From Actinomycetaceae bacterium (GTDB lineage: Bacteria; Actinomycetota; Actinomycetes; Actinomycetales; Actinomycetaceae): a stretch of 64,000 bases of DNA. The notes below the pieces were generated by a model. The model worked only from the letters and a program-made list of their open reading frames with translations. It was not told the DNA's origin and searched no databases. Shown in pieces: positions 1 through 8,322 of this stretch. The translations under genes and the position numbers were made by a program. The stretch spans positions 248,001-312,000 of the forward strand of contig JAUNAP010000001.1 of the NCBI GenBank assembly GCA_030527545.1, written 5' to 3'. How positions within the stretch are numbered: position 1 is the stretch's first letter; every line of letters starts with the position of its first letter.

Positions 1-1451
1 CGTGGAGGGAAGAGGGGGCCCGCGGCAAGCTCGACCTCATGGTGAGCGCGGACTTCCGCAATACCTCGACGACCCTGCACTCCGACATCGTCTTGCCCGC
101 CGCTACCTGGTACGAAAAGCACGATCTGTCGAGCACGGACATGCACCCCTACATCCACTCCTTCAATGAGGCTGTCGCGCCGCCGTGGGAGGCTCGCACC
201 GACTTCGAGCTGTTCAAGGACCTCTCGATTCTCGTCTCTCAGCTCGGGGCCGCTCACCTGGGGGTGCGTCGCGATGTTATCGCCGCGCCTTTGGGCCACG
301 ACAGCCCCGACGAGCTCACGCTCGTGTCGGGGCGAGTTGAACCGCGTTCCGTGTGCGGATGGGTCCCGGGCGTCACCATGCCCAAGTTCATCGAGGTCGA
401 GCGAGACTACTCGCGTATCGCCGAGAAATACGTCTCGCTGGGACCCCTCGTGGAGGGTGCGGGTATGGCCACGAAGGGCGTGCCCTTCTCGCCGGGTCCC
501 GAGGTTGCCGATCTTGCCGCCAAGAACGGGACGGTACCCACCAGCCACGGTCCCAGGCCCGCGCTCGACACCGATATCAAGGCCGCCGACGCGATCCTCG
601 CCCTGTCTGGTACGACTAACGGACGCCTGGCCACCGAGGGATTTAGGGCAGTCGAGAAACGCACAGGATCCCGTCTGGCCGACCTCGCCGAGGGATCTGT
701 TGACAAACGCATCACGTTCGCCGATACCGTCACCCAGCCGCAACCGGTCGTCACCTCCCCCGAATGGTCAGGCTCGGAGCACGGAGGACGGCGCTACTCG
801 GCGTTCGCGATCAACATTGAGCGCATGAAGCCCTTCCACACCCTAACCGGGCGCATGCACTACTACCTCGATCACGATTGGATCGAACTCATGGGTGAAC
901 AGATGCCCGTCTACCGTCCGCCCCTGGACCTCCACCACATCATGGGCGAGGCTGCACCCGGTTCCGTCGGGCGCGACGGGCGCGGCGAAACCGAGGTGGC
1001 GGTGCGCTACCTCACGCCGCACAACAAGTGGGCGATCCACTCGCAGTATTACGACAACCTCCACATGCTCACTCTCGGTCGGGGCGGGCAAACCGTGTGG
1101 ATGTCGATAGCAGACGCCGAGAAGATCGGTGTGAAAGACAACGACTGGATCGAGGCCTACAACCGCAACGGCGTCGTCGCCGCCCGCGCGGTCGTTTCCC
1201 ACCGCATCCCCGAAGGCACGGTGTTCATGCATCACGCCCAAGACCGCCAGATTGCCACCCCGCTCACCCAGACGACGGGCAGGCGAGGGGGCACCCACAA
1301 CTCGCTCACGCGTATCGTCCTCAAACCCTCGCACATGGCGGGCGGATACGGGCAGTTCACCTACGCCTTCAACTACGTCGGCCCCACGGGCTGCCAGCGC
1401 GACGAAGTGACGAAGATCCGCAAGCGTACCCAGGAGGTCGATTTCTCATGA
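1..1451 (+). CDS. narG: Respiratory nitrate reductase alpha subunit, C-terminal part
   Basis: The gene enters from the left edge; the frame is already open at base 3 and only about 480 C-terminal residues are present of a family length near 1230. NarG is the Mo-bis-MGD catalytic subunit reducing nitrate to nitrite in the membrane-bound NarGHI complex. The visible part has the NarG-like run with SDIVLPAATWYEK and TDMHPYIHS, then the conserved ending around GPTGCQRDEVTKIRKR. The stop overlaps the narH start (ATGA), and narH, narJ and narI follow in order. An internal ATG at 39 is not the true start. Identification is firm from sequence and context; the N-terminal Fe-S and Mo ligands lie outside the window. 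Confidence 0.96.
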   Translation, partial: WREEGARGKLDLMVSADFRNTSTTLHSDIVLPAATWYEKHDLSSTDMHPYIHSFNEAVAPPWEARTDFELFKDLSILVSQLGAAHLGVRRDVIAAPLGHDSPDELTLVSGRVEPRSVCGWVPGVTMPKFIEVERDYSRIAEKYVSLGPLVEGAGMATKGVPFSPGPEVADLAAKNGTVPTSHGPRPALDTDIKAADAILALSGTTNGRLATEGFRAVEKRTGSRLADLAEGSVDKRITFADTVTQPQPVVTSPEWSGSEHGGRRYSAFAINIERMKPFHTLTGRMHYYLDHDWIELMGEQMPVYRPPLDLHHIMGEAAPGSVGRDGRGETEVAVRYLTPHNKWAIHSQYYDNLHMLTLGRGGQTVWMSIADAEKIGVKDNDWIEAYNRNGVVAARAVVSHRIPEGTVFMHHAQDRQIATPLTQTTGRRGGTHNSLTRIVLKPSHMAGGYGQFTYAFNYVGPTGCQRDEVTKIRKRTQEVDFS

Positions 1452-3070
1452 AGGTCATGGCGCAAATCGCGATGGTCATGAACCTCGACAAGTGCATCGG
1501 CTGCCACACGTGTTCGGTCACCTGTAAGCAGACGTGGACGAACCGCGAGGGCACAGAGTACGTGTGGTTCAACAATGTCGAAACACGCCCAGGCGTCGGC
1601 TACCCGAAGACCTGGGAGGACCAGGAACGCTGGAAGGGCGGCTGGGTGCGCACGGCATCCGGCAGGCTTAAGCCGAAGGCCGGGGGCAGGCTCAAGAAGC
1701 TGTCCCAGATCTTTTCCAACCCGAACATGCCGGGGATGAAGGACTACTACGAGCCATGGACCTACGACTACGACAAGCTCTTGTCGGCCCCGCGCGATTC
1801 TTCGCACCTACCGGTTGCGCGTGCACGCTCGCAAGTCTCGGGTAAGCCCATCGACACGATCGAGTGGGGTCCGAACTGGGACGACGACCTGGGCGGGTCT
1901 AACGAGACCCTCGATCTCGACCCGGTGGCTCGCGCAGCGCAGGTGACGATCACGAAGGACATCGAATCGTCCTTCATGTTCTACCTGCCGAGGATCTGCA
2001 ACCACTGCCTCAACCCCACGTGTGTGGCCTCGTGCCCATCGGGTGCTATGTACAAGCGCACCGAGGACGGGATCGTCCTGGTTGACCAGGACCGCTGCCG
2101 GGGATGGCGCATGTGCGTGTCGGGGTGTCCCTACAAGAAGGTGTTCTTCAACCACGCCACCGGCAAAGCAGAAAAGTGCACCCTGTGTTATCCGCGACTC
2201 GAGGTCGGCCAGCCAACCGTGTGCTCCGAAACGTGTGTCGGGCGGCTGCGTTACCTGGGTGTGCTCCTCTACGACGCCGACCGGGTGAGTGAGGCCGCAG
2301 CCGTCGCCGACGAGCGTGACCTCTACGAGGCCCAGCGCGACATCATCCTCGACCCGAACGATCCGCAGGTCGTCGCGGCAGCGCAGGCTTGCGGCATCCC
2401 CCACACGTGGGTGGAGGCGGCGCGCAATTCACCCGTGTATGCGCTCATTAAGACGTACGGTCTCGCGTTACCGCTCCACCCGGAGTACCGGACCCTGCCG
2501 ATGGTGTGGTACGTCCCGCCGCTGTCTCCCCTCGTCGAGCAGATCACCGCTAGCGGAGCAGATGGAGAAGACCACCGGATACTGCTGAGCGCGGTCGCTC
2601 ACATGCGTATCCCACTGGCCTATCTCGCCGGATTGCTCTCGGCAGGAGACGAGGCGGTCGTCGAACGCGTGCTGCGCAGACTATGTGCGATGCGCTCCCA
2701 CATGCGTGACGTCCACCTCTCGCGCACCCCCGACCCGCAAATCGCCGCGTCGGTCGGCATGACGGGAGCCGAGCTCGAGGACATGTACCGACTCCTCGCG
2801 ATCGCGAAATACGACGACCGCTACGTCATTCCGACGGCACAGACGATGCTGCCGCGAGGCATCGCCGAACTCGAAGGCCACGAGGAGGCCGCGCAGGCCC
2901 TCGGCATCGGCGCGCCGAGCGGATGCTCAGTATCCTTCGAGGCGCTTCATTCGGCCGCCACCACGGCTCCCGGCCAGGCCTACATGCCCGCGGGTACGGG
3001 CCGCATCAACGTCGTCATTTCGCAAGATGCGCTCGCCAACACGCTACCTTCGAGGAGCCGTCATGGCTGA
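1448..3070 (+). CDS. narH: Respiratory nitrate reductase beta subunit
   Basis: Electron-transfer subunit of NarGHI, 540 residues, close to the usual 510-550. The start ATG at 1448 overlaps the narG stop and leads directly into MKVMAQIAMVMNLDKCIGCH. Cysteine clusters for four Fe-S centres are visible: CIGCHTCSVTC near residue 16, CNHCLNPTCVASCP near 180, CRGWRMCVSGCP near 215, and a CTLC region near 243. The tryptophan inside CRGWRMC replaces a cysteine, as known for the [3Fe-4S] centre of this family. It passes electrons from NarI haem to NarG. The 3' end overlaps narJ by 8 bp, indicating translational coupling in one operon. Confidence 0.97.
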   Translation: MKVMAQIAMVMNLDKCIGCHTCSVTCKQTWTNREGTEYVWFNNVETRPGVGYPKTWEDQERWKGGWVRTASGRLKPKAGGRLKKLSQIFSNPNMPGMKDYYEPWTYDYDKLLSAPRDSSHLPVARARSQVSGKPIDTIEWGPNWDDDLGGSNETLDLDPVARAAQVTITKDIESSFMFYLPRICNHCLNPTCVASCPSGAMYKRTEDGIVLVDQDRCRGWRMCVSGCPYKKVFFNHATGKAEKCTLCYPRLEVGQPTVCSETCVGRLRYLGVLLYDADRVSEAAAVADERDLYEAQRDIILDPNDPQVVAAAQACGIPHTWVEAARNSPVYALIKTYGLALPLHPEYRTLPMVWYVPPLSPLVEQITASGADGEDHRILLSAVAHMRIPLAYLAGLLSAGDEAVVERVLRRLCAMRSHMRDVHLSRTPDPQIAASVGMTGAELEDMYRLLAIAKYDDRYVIPTAQTMLPRGIAELEGHEEAAQALGIGAPSGCSVSFEALHSAATTAPGQAYMPAGTGRINVVISQDALANTLPSRSRHG

Positions 3071-3683
3071 CGCTGACGCGCTCTTCGACACGCACATGGT
3101 CCTCTCCCTCGCCCTCGACTACCCGGGTGAGGACTGGCACGAACGCGCCGAGGCCATCGCGTCGGTGAGGCTCCCGGACCAGATCGGCGCCCACGTCGAC
3201 GCGTTCCTTGAAGTCGCACAGGAGTGGGGGGTCACGAGGCTGCGTGAACATTACGTCGAGACCTTCGACAATCGACGCCGGTGCAGTCTCTACCTCACCT
3301 ACTACGACATGGGGGACACGAGGCGTCGCGGCGCGGCCTTACAGACCATGGCGGAGGTGTATCGGGCACTCGGTTACCGTCCGAGCGACGAGGAGCTACC
3401 CGACTACCTGCCGCAGTTCCTCGAGCTGTCGGCGCGATCGCGCGACGTGCTCGTCTCGGAGGTTCTCGCGGCGCTGGCGCCCGGTCTGCAGGTCGTCAAG
3501 TTGGCACTTGAACGTCTTTCGAGCCCCTACGCGCACCTGCTGGCCGCCCTCGACGCCTCCCTCCCCGAACTCACCGAGGACCAGCGCACGCGCGTGATAA
3601 CCCTCGTCTCGCAGGGGCCCCCGAGCGAGCTCGTCGGCCTCGATGATCACCCTGTACCGCTCACGCTAGGAGACACGCAATGA
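3063..3683 (+). CDS. narJ: Nitrate reductase assembly chaperone, delta subunit
   Basis: NarJ is a cytoplasmic chaperone that holds apo-NarG during Mo-cofactor and Fe-S insertion and is not part of the final enzyme. The product is 206 residues, normal for the family. The ATG at 3063 overlaps the end of narH. NarJ-like segments include EHYVETFDNRRRCSLYLTYY and the phrase DYLPQFLEL. The gene ends in an ATGA overlap with narI. Context between narH and narI supports the call as strongly as the protein itself. Confidence 0.95.
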   Translation: MADADALFDTHMVLSLALDYPGEDWHERAEAIASVRLPDQIGAHVDAFLEVAQEWGVTRLREHYVETFDNRRRCSLYLTYYDMGDTRRRGAALQTMAEVYRALGYRPSDEELPDYLPQFLELSARSRDVLVSEVLAALAPGLQVVKLALERLSSPYAHLLAALDASLPELTEDQRTRVITLVSQGPPSELVGLDDHPVPLTLGDTQ

Positions 3684-4474
3684 ACACACTCCTTTGGGTC
3701 GGCCTTCCCTACGCGTGCCTGGGCGCCTTCATCGTGGGGCTCATCTGGCGGTGGCGTAGCGACCAGTTCGGCTGGACTTCGCGCTCGTCGCAGTGGCACG
3801 AAAACGCGATCTTACGGTGGGCCTCGCCTCTCTTTCACATCGGCATCATCTTCGTCTTTTTTGGGCACGTGGCCGGGATGCTCGTCCCCGCGAGCTGGAC
3901 TCAGGCGGCAGGGGTCAGCGAGCACGCCTACCATCTGGGTGCCACAGTCGGTGGAGCCCTGGCGGGTCTCGCCGTCCTTATCGGGCTCGTGGGGCTGCTC
4001 ATCAGGCGTTTCGTGACGAAGACCGTGCGTTTGGCCACGACGAGAGGCGACCTCGTCATGTATGTCTTTCTTGCCGTGCCGATCGTGTGTGGGTGCGCGG
4101 CGACGTTCCTCCACCAGGTCCTCGACGAGGGCTACGACTACAGGGCTACGGTGGGCCCGTGGATCCGCTCGATCCTCTCCTTTACCCCCAGGCCCGAACT
4201 CATGGCAGACGTTCCCCTGGCCTTCAAAATCCACGTCGTCGCAGGACTCCTGCTGTTTGCTGTGCTGCCGGCAACGCGACTCGTCCACATCGTGTCTGCG
4301 CCGATCACCTATCCGACGAGGCCCGCCATCGTCTATCGTTCACGGGAGGCGGCGAGTGCCTCGCATGACGGCCTTGCCGCCTCGAGGGGCAACGCGAGGG
4401 GTTACCACAAGGCGTGGCGACCCGTTCGTAAGCAGTCCCACCAATCCGATAGCGTGCCCTATCAGGGAGCCTGA
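3680..4474 (+). CDS. narI: Nitrate reductase gamma subunit, cytochrome b
   Basis: Integral membrane quinol-oxidising subunit with about five transmembrane helices, 264 residues (family about 225-250). The four expected axial haem ligands are visible at His53 and His63 in the second helix (SPLFHIGIIFVFFGH) and His185 and His203 in the last one (IHVVAGLLLFAVLPATRLVH), matching the spacing of E. coli His56/66/187/205. The C-terminal tail after about residue 215 is longer than in E. coli, polar and Ser/Arg-rich. It starts in an ATGA overlap with narJ and lies 2 bp from the next gene, so it closes the nar core of one operon. Confidence 0.96.
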   Translation: MNTLLWVGLPYACLGAFIVGLIWRWRSDQFGWTSRSSQWHENAILRWASPLFHIGIIFVFFGHVAGMLVPASWTQAAGVSEHAYHLGATVGGALAGLAVLIGLVGLLIRRFVTKTVRLATTRGDLVMYVFLAVPIVCGCAATFLHQVLDEGYDYRATVGPWIRSILSFTPRPELMADVPLAFKIHVVAGLLLFAVLPATRLVHIVSAPITYPTRPAIVYRSREAASASHDGLAASRGNARGYHKAWRPVRKQSHQSDSVPYQGA

Positions 4475-4476
4475 TC

Positions 4477-5034
4477 ATGACCGATGCACATGCGACGCGG
4501 CCTTCGCGCCCCCCCATCGACCGCAAGAACCTCGTCGCGCTTGACGAGGACGTCGATGCGGCCGTCATCACGGTATCGACGCGGTGCTCGCGGGGAGAAG
4601 GCACCGACAAGTCTGGTCCCACGGCGGTCGAAAAGCTCGCCGACTACCGGCTTATCGCAAGGGAACCGGTCATCGTGCCCGACGAGATCGACGCGATCCG
4701 CGAGGCGGTCGGGCGGGCAATCGACAACGGTGCCCGTCTCGTTGTGACGACGGGAGGGACCGGGATCACGCCTGGCGACGTCACCCCGGAGGCCTGCGAG
4801 CCCCTCGTCAGTCAACGCCTATGGGGCCTGGAAGTCCAGATCCTTCAGCGCGGGCTCGCCTCGACCCCGCTCGCCGGCTTGTCGAGAGGCATTGTCGGGG
4901 TTGTCAACCACCATGGGCGCAAGGCCATTCTCGTCAACGCACCCGGATCGCTCGGCGGCGTTAAGGACGTACTGGCTGTTATTGGGCCGCTGTTTGCCCA
5001 CCTGTACGAACAGCTTCGCAACAGCGACCACTAG
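4477..5034 (+). CDS. MoaB/Mog family molybdenum-cofactor protein
   Basis: 185 residues with a MoCF-binding fold: the TTGGTGITPGDVTPEA loop near residue 88, the standard molybdopterin-binding motif, and VNAPGSLGGVKDVL near 150. MoaB/Mog proteins adenylylate molybdopterin before Mo insertion. The ATG lies 2 bp after the narI stop, so it is probably cotranscribed with nar and supplies cofactor to NarG. The first 25 residues are charged and poorly conserved. Choosing between MoaB and Mog is not possible by eye, so no symbol is given. A strong terminator follows. Confidence 0.9.
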   Translation: MTDAHATRPSRPPIDRKNLVALDEDVDAAVITVSTRCSRGEGTDKSGPTAVEKLADYRLIAREPVIVPDEIDAIREAVGRAIDNGARLVVTTGGTGITPGDVTPEACEPLVSQRLWGLEVQILQRGLASTPLAGLSRGIVGVVNHHGRKAILVNAPGSLGGVKDVLAVIGPLFAHLYEQLRNSDH

Positions 5035-5054
5035 ACGTCGAGACGCCGATCAGT

Positions 5055-5089
5055 GAGCGGGCGGGACCGTCAAGGGGTCCCGCCCGCTC
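5055..5089. terminator. Bidirectional hairpin terminator
   Basis: Perfect 14-bp inverted repeat: left arm 5055-5068, right arm 5076-5089, loop of 7 nt, GC-rich. It lies between the convergent nar/moaB operon and the pepP gene, so it can end transcription from both sides. Confidence 0.85.
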
Positions 5090-5098
5090 GCGCGATCC

Positions 5099-6673
5099 TC
5101 ACCCGCGCGTCGTGCGGATCTGCGCGATCCACGCCTCAACATCGGCCACCGTGCGGGGGATATCCTCGGAAATCCTGCGAGCCGTGCCGTCGGCCTCGAT
5201 GACGATGTCGTCTTCGATACGGATCCCCATGCCGCGGAATCGCTCGGGCAACAGCTCGTCGTCGGCGTGGAAATACAAGCCCGGCTCGATGGTGAAGCAC
5301 ATGCCCGGCTCGAGCTCGGCGTCGAGGTAAAGCTCGCGGGCCGCCTGCGCGCAATCGTGAACGTCGAGTCCGAGATGGTGGGAGACCCCGTGCGGCATCC
5401 ACCTGCGGAACTGCTGGCCGTCGTCGGCGAGAGCCTTCTCGGCGGTGCAGGGAAGAACCCCCCACTCGGCGAGATGCTTGACAAGAACAGCCACTGCCGC
5501 GTCGTGGACGTCGCGGAACTTCGCGTGTTCCTCGCTGGCTTTCGCCAGACCGGCCTCGCATGCCTCGAGCACGGCCTCGTAGACCTCGCGTTGAGTTGAC
5601 GTGAAGGTCCCGTCGACCGGCAAAGTCCGGGTGATATCAGCGGTGTAGAGCGAATCCGCCTCCACACCCGCGTCGACGAGGACGAGCTCGCCCGGCCTCA
5701 CCGGCCCGTTGTTGTCGATCCAGTGCAGCGTGTTCGCATGATTGCCCGCCGCCGCGATCGTGTCGTAGCCCAAGCCGTTGCCGTCCTCGCGGGCGCGCGC
5801 CCCGAAAGCCCCTTCGATGACGCGTTCGCCGCGGTGGTGGTTGACGGCCCTGGGAAGGTTAGCGATGATCTCGTCGAACCCGGATTTGGTGACGGCAACG
5901 GCGTGTTCGAGCTCGGAAATTTCGTAGGCGTCCTTGACGAGGCGGATCGTCAAGGCACGTTCCTCCAAAGACTCGTCCGCCTCGCGGGCCTGTTCGCCAG
6001 ACGCCAGGTGGGCTTCCTCACGGACCTTCTCCACGGCTGCGAACACGGAATCATCGACACCGCGTACGACACGCAACCCCACGATCCCAGCGTCTTTCGC
6101 CAGATGATCGGGTAGGGAGGCGATGTCTCGGGCCTCGAGGCCCGTCACGGCCTCCATGTCTTCGATTGTGTATCGCGGGCCCACCCAGAACTCGCCGTAG
6201 CGCGAATCGGCGTAAAACTCCTCTGAAGAGCGAGGCGCTTGCGGCTTGAAGAACACAATGCCGCGGTGGGTTCCCGCCTCGCTTTCACACCCGGGAAGAG
6301 GGGTGCCGCTCGCGTCGGTGAGAGGTTCGAGAACGAGAACGGCATCGGGCTCGAGTTCCCCGCCCAGGCCCGTGAGGTGGGCGAAGGCCGAGTGGGCACG
6401 GAAGCGGTAGTCGCAGTCGTTTGAACGCACCTTGTAGTTGCCCGCCGGGATGACAAGTCGATCGCCAGCGAACGGCTCACCGAGCTTGGCGTAGCGGGCG
6501 GGCAGGTAATCGGCGGCCCCCGAACGCGGAGGCGTCGTCGTGTCGCGGGGCGCCCACCCGGTGCCAATGAAATCGCGGAACGCCTGAGAGCCTGCGCGAC
6601 GAGAACGGTTGTTGACGCGCTCGGCCAGAGGCTGCTTGCCTGTCTTTCCAGACATCGAAATGTCGTTCGACAT
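5099..6673 (-). CDS. pepP: Xaa-Pro aminopeptidase (aminopeptidase P, M24B)
   Basis: Cytoplasmic metallopeptidase releasing N-terminal residues before proline; 524 residues from the chosen ATG at 6673, preceded by GGAAAGGAC. The longer frame upstream lacks a good ribosome site and is not conserved-looking. An N-terminal AMP_N domain (YRFRAHSAFAHLTGL near residue 100) is followed by the pita-bread domain with the two-metal ligands: Asp in LVDAGVEADSLYTADITRT, His in GVSHHLGLDVHD, Glu in CFTIEPGLYFH and Glu in RIEDDIVIEADG. All five ligands appear intact. It is divergent from the PHP gene; the 64-bp gap must hold both promoters. Confidence 0.95.
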   Translation of the reverse strand: MSNDISMSGKTGKQPLAERVNNRSRRAGSQAFRDFIGTGWAPRDTTTPPRSGAADYLPARYAKLGEPFAGDRLVIPAGNYKVRSNDCDYRFRAHSAFAHLTGLGGELEPDAVLVLEPLTDASGTPLPGCESEAGTHRGIVFFKPQAPRSSEEFYADSRYGEFWVGPRYTIEDMEAVTGLEARDIASLPDHLAKDAGIVGLRVVRGVDDSVFAAVEKVREEAHLASGEQAREADESLEERALTIRLVKDAYEISELEHAVAVTKSGFDEIIANLPRAVNHHRGERVIEGAFGARAREDGNGLGYDTIAAAGNHANTLHWIDNNGPVRPGELVLVDAGVEADSLYTADITRTLPVDGTFTSTQREVYEAVLEACEAGLAKASEEHAKFRDVHDAAVAVLVKHLAEWGVLPCTAEKALADDGQQFRRWMPHGVSHHLGLDVHDCAQAARELYLDAELEPGMCFTIEPGLYFHADDELLPERFRGMGIRIEDDIVIEADGTARRISEDIPRTVADVEAWIAQIRTTRG

Positions 6674-6737
6674 GCCAGTCCTTTCTATGCGGTTTCTCCC
6701 AGTGTAGGACCCACCCGGGCCTCGATACCATGGGGAC

Positions 6738-7595
6738 ATGGCCTGGCTGTGCGACCTTCACACTCACTCAACGTTCTCCGATGGGACGTCGACGCCACGC
6801 GAGCTGTTTACCCAGGCGCGGCAGGGCGGCCTCGATCTCATCGGTCTCACCGATCACGACACGACGGCCGGGTGGGAGCAGGCGCGTGAGGCCGCCCGCG
6901 AGACGGGGGTGGGCCTCATGGTCGGCGCTGAGGTTTCGTGCGCCTGGCGCGGGGTGACCGTCCACATGCTGTCCTACCTTCACGATCCGCTAGCCCCCGG
7001 TCTGCCCGCGCTGTTTGAGACCATCCATGCCTCCCGGCGGGCCAGGGTCGCCGACATGGTCGAACGGATCGGCCGTGACTATCCGCTCACCCTTGCGGAT
7101 GTGGAAGCCCAGGCGGGGGAGGGGGTAGCGATCGGGCGCCCGCACATTGCCGACGCCCTCATCGCCGCCGGCTGCTTTTCGCATCGCAACGAGGTGTTCG
7201 CCACCATCCTCCACCCCGCCTCGCCCTATTACGTCCGCTACTGCGCCCCCGATCCTCGCGAAGTTATCGAAACGATCACCGAATGTGGGGGCGTCGCCGT
7301 CATGGCGCACCCGCGCCCGCTGTCCAGGCAGCGCCGCGTCGTGCCCGCTCACGTCATCGCCTCCTGGCGCGACGTTGGCCTGTTTGGCATCGAGGTCGAC
7401 CACCCCGATCACACGCGCGAGTGGCGTGAGGCCCTCGGCGTCCTCACCGCCCGCTACGGCCTCCATCGGACGGGATCGTCAGACTTCCACGGTCGCGGCA
7501 AGACGACCACCCTGGGAGAGAACCTCACCGACTGGGAGGTCGTCGAGGCGATTGCCGAACGCGGCCGGATGGATCTCGTCTTGCCGGCGACGTAA
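6738..7595 (+). CDS. PHP-domain phosphoesterase
   Basis: 285 residues with the full set of PHP metal motifs: DLHTHSTFSDGT at residue 6, TDHDT near 38, GAEVSC near 63, MAHPRPLSR near 190 and GSDFHG near 249. Members of this branch (YciV/RNase AM-like) hydrolyse 3',5'-nucleoside bisphosphates or 5' ends of short RNAs. The exact substrate cannot be read from the sequence. The ATG at 6738 follows a short leader from the divergent pepP gene. In Actinobacteria this gene is commonly single, near a MarC-type gene as seen here. Confidence 0.9.
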   Translation: MAWLCDLHTHSTFSDGTSTPRELFTQARQGGLDLIGLTDHDTTAGWEQAREAARETGVGLMVGAEVSCAWRGVTVHMLSYLHDPLAPGLPALFETIHASRRARVADMVERIGRDYPLTLADVEAQAGEGVAIGRPHIADALIAAGCFSHRNEVFATILHPASPYYVRYCAPDPREVIETITECGGVAVMAHPRPLSRQRRVVPAHVIASWRDVGLFGIEVDHPDHTREWREALGVLTARYGLHRTGSSDFHGRGKTTTLGENLTDWEVVEAIAERGRMDLVLPAT

Positions 7596-7631
7596 TCTTG
7601 GGGGCACGTCCCACGCGAGAAAGAGGCCCTA

Positions 7632-8267
7632 GTGTCCGCCATCATCGATGCCACCCTGTTCGTTTCGGTGTTCGCCACCCTCATCATCATCCAGTCGCCG
7701 GTGTCGAACGCCCCGATTTTCCTTGCGCTCACGCGCGGAGAAACCCGGGAACAACAAAAGCGCGGCGCCTGGGTCGCAACGGGCACGTCGCTGCTCATCG
7801 TGACGACATTCGGGGTGTTTGGGCGCTACATTCTCCAGGCGCTCCACATCTCGACCGAGGCCATCCAGCTTTCCGGTGGCGTCTTGCTGTTCCTCGTCGC
7901 CATGCAGCTACTCAACGAGGACGGTAAAGATCCCGACTCCCCGGCGATCTCGCGCGTGTCGGCCGCGCTCGTGCCCCTGGGGACGCCGCTGCTGGGAGGT
8001 CCCGGCGCGATCGTCGCCGTCATGCTGGGGGTCAACCAGGCGGGCGGTAGCCTCGCCCGGTGGGTGGCTGTTGCCGCCGGCGTGCTGGCGGCCCACGCGG
8101 TCGTGTGGCTATCGCTGCGCTTCGCCCTTGAGATCTCGAGGTTCCTCGGCGACGCCGGCATCACCTTGCTCACGAAGATCTTCGGCGTGCTACTGGGAGC
8201 GATCGCCGTCCAGATGGTCATGGAGGCCGTCTTCACGTTCATCCGCACCTCGGGCATCGCGGGGTAG
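7632..8267 (+). CDS. MarC family integral membrane protein
   Basis: 211 residues, six predicted transmembrane helices, GTG start at 7632 after AAGAGG. The family pattern is clear: an N-terminal helix ending in PVSNAPIFLALTRG, then LSGGVLLFLVAMQLL and the conserved PLGTPLLGGPGAI loop in the middle. MarC/UPF0056 proteins are inner-membrane proteins of uncertain function; the old link to multiple antibiotic resistance has not held for E. coli MarC. The gene sits 36 bp after the PHP gene and 55 bp before murE, in the same direction. Confidence 0.9.
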   Translation: MSAIIDATLFVSVFATLIIIQSPVSNAPIFLALTRGETREQQKRGAWVATGTSLLIVTTFGVFGRYILQALHISTEAIQLSGGVLLFLVAMQLLNEDGKDPDSPAISRVSAALVPLGTPLLGGPGAIVAVMLGVNQAGGSLARWVAVAAGVLAAHAVVWLSLRFALEISRFLGDAGITLLTKIFGVLLGAIAVQMVMEAVFTFIRTSGIAG

Positions 8268-8322
8268 GCGGCGCCAAGGCCACGCAGGTGGTAGGGGCGA
8301 CGTTGCGTCTAGACTTGTCGCC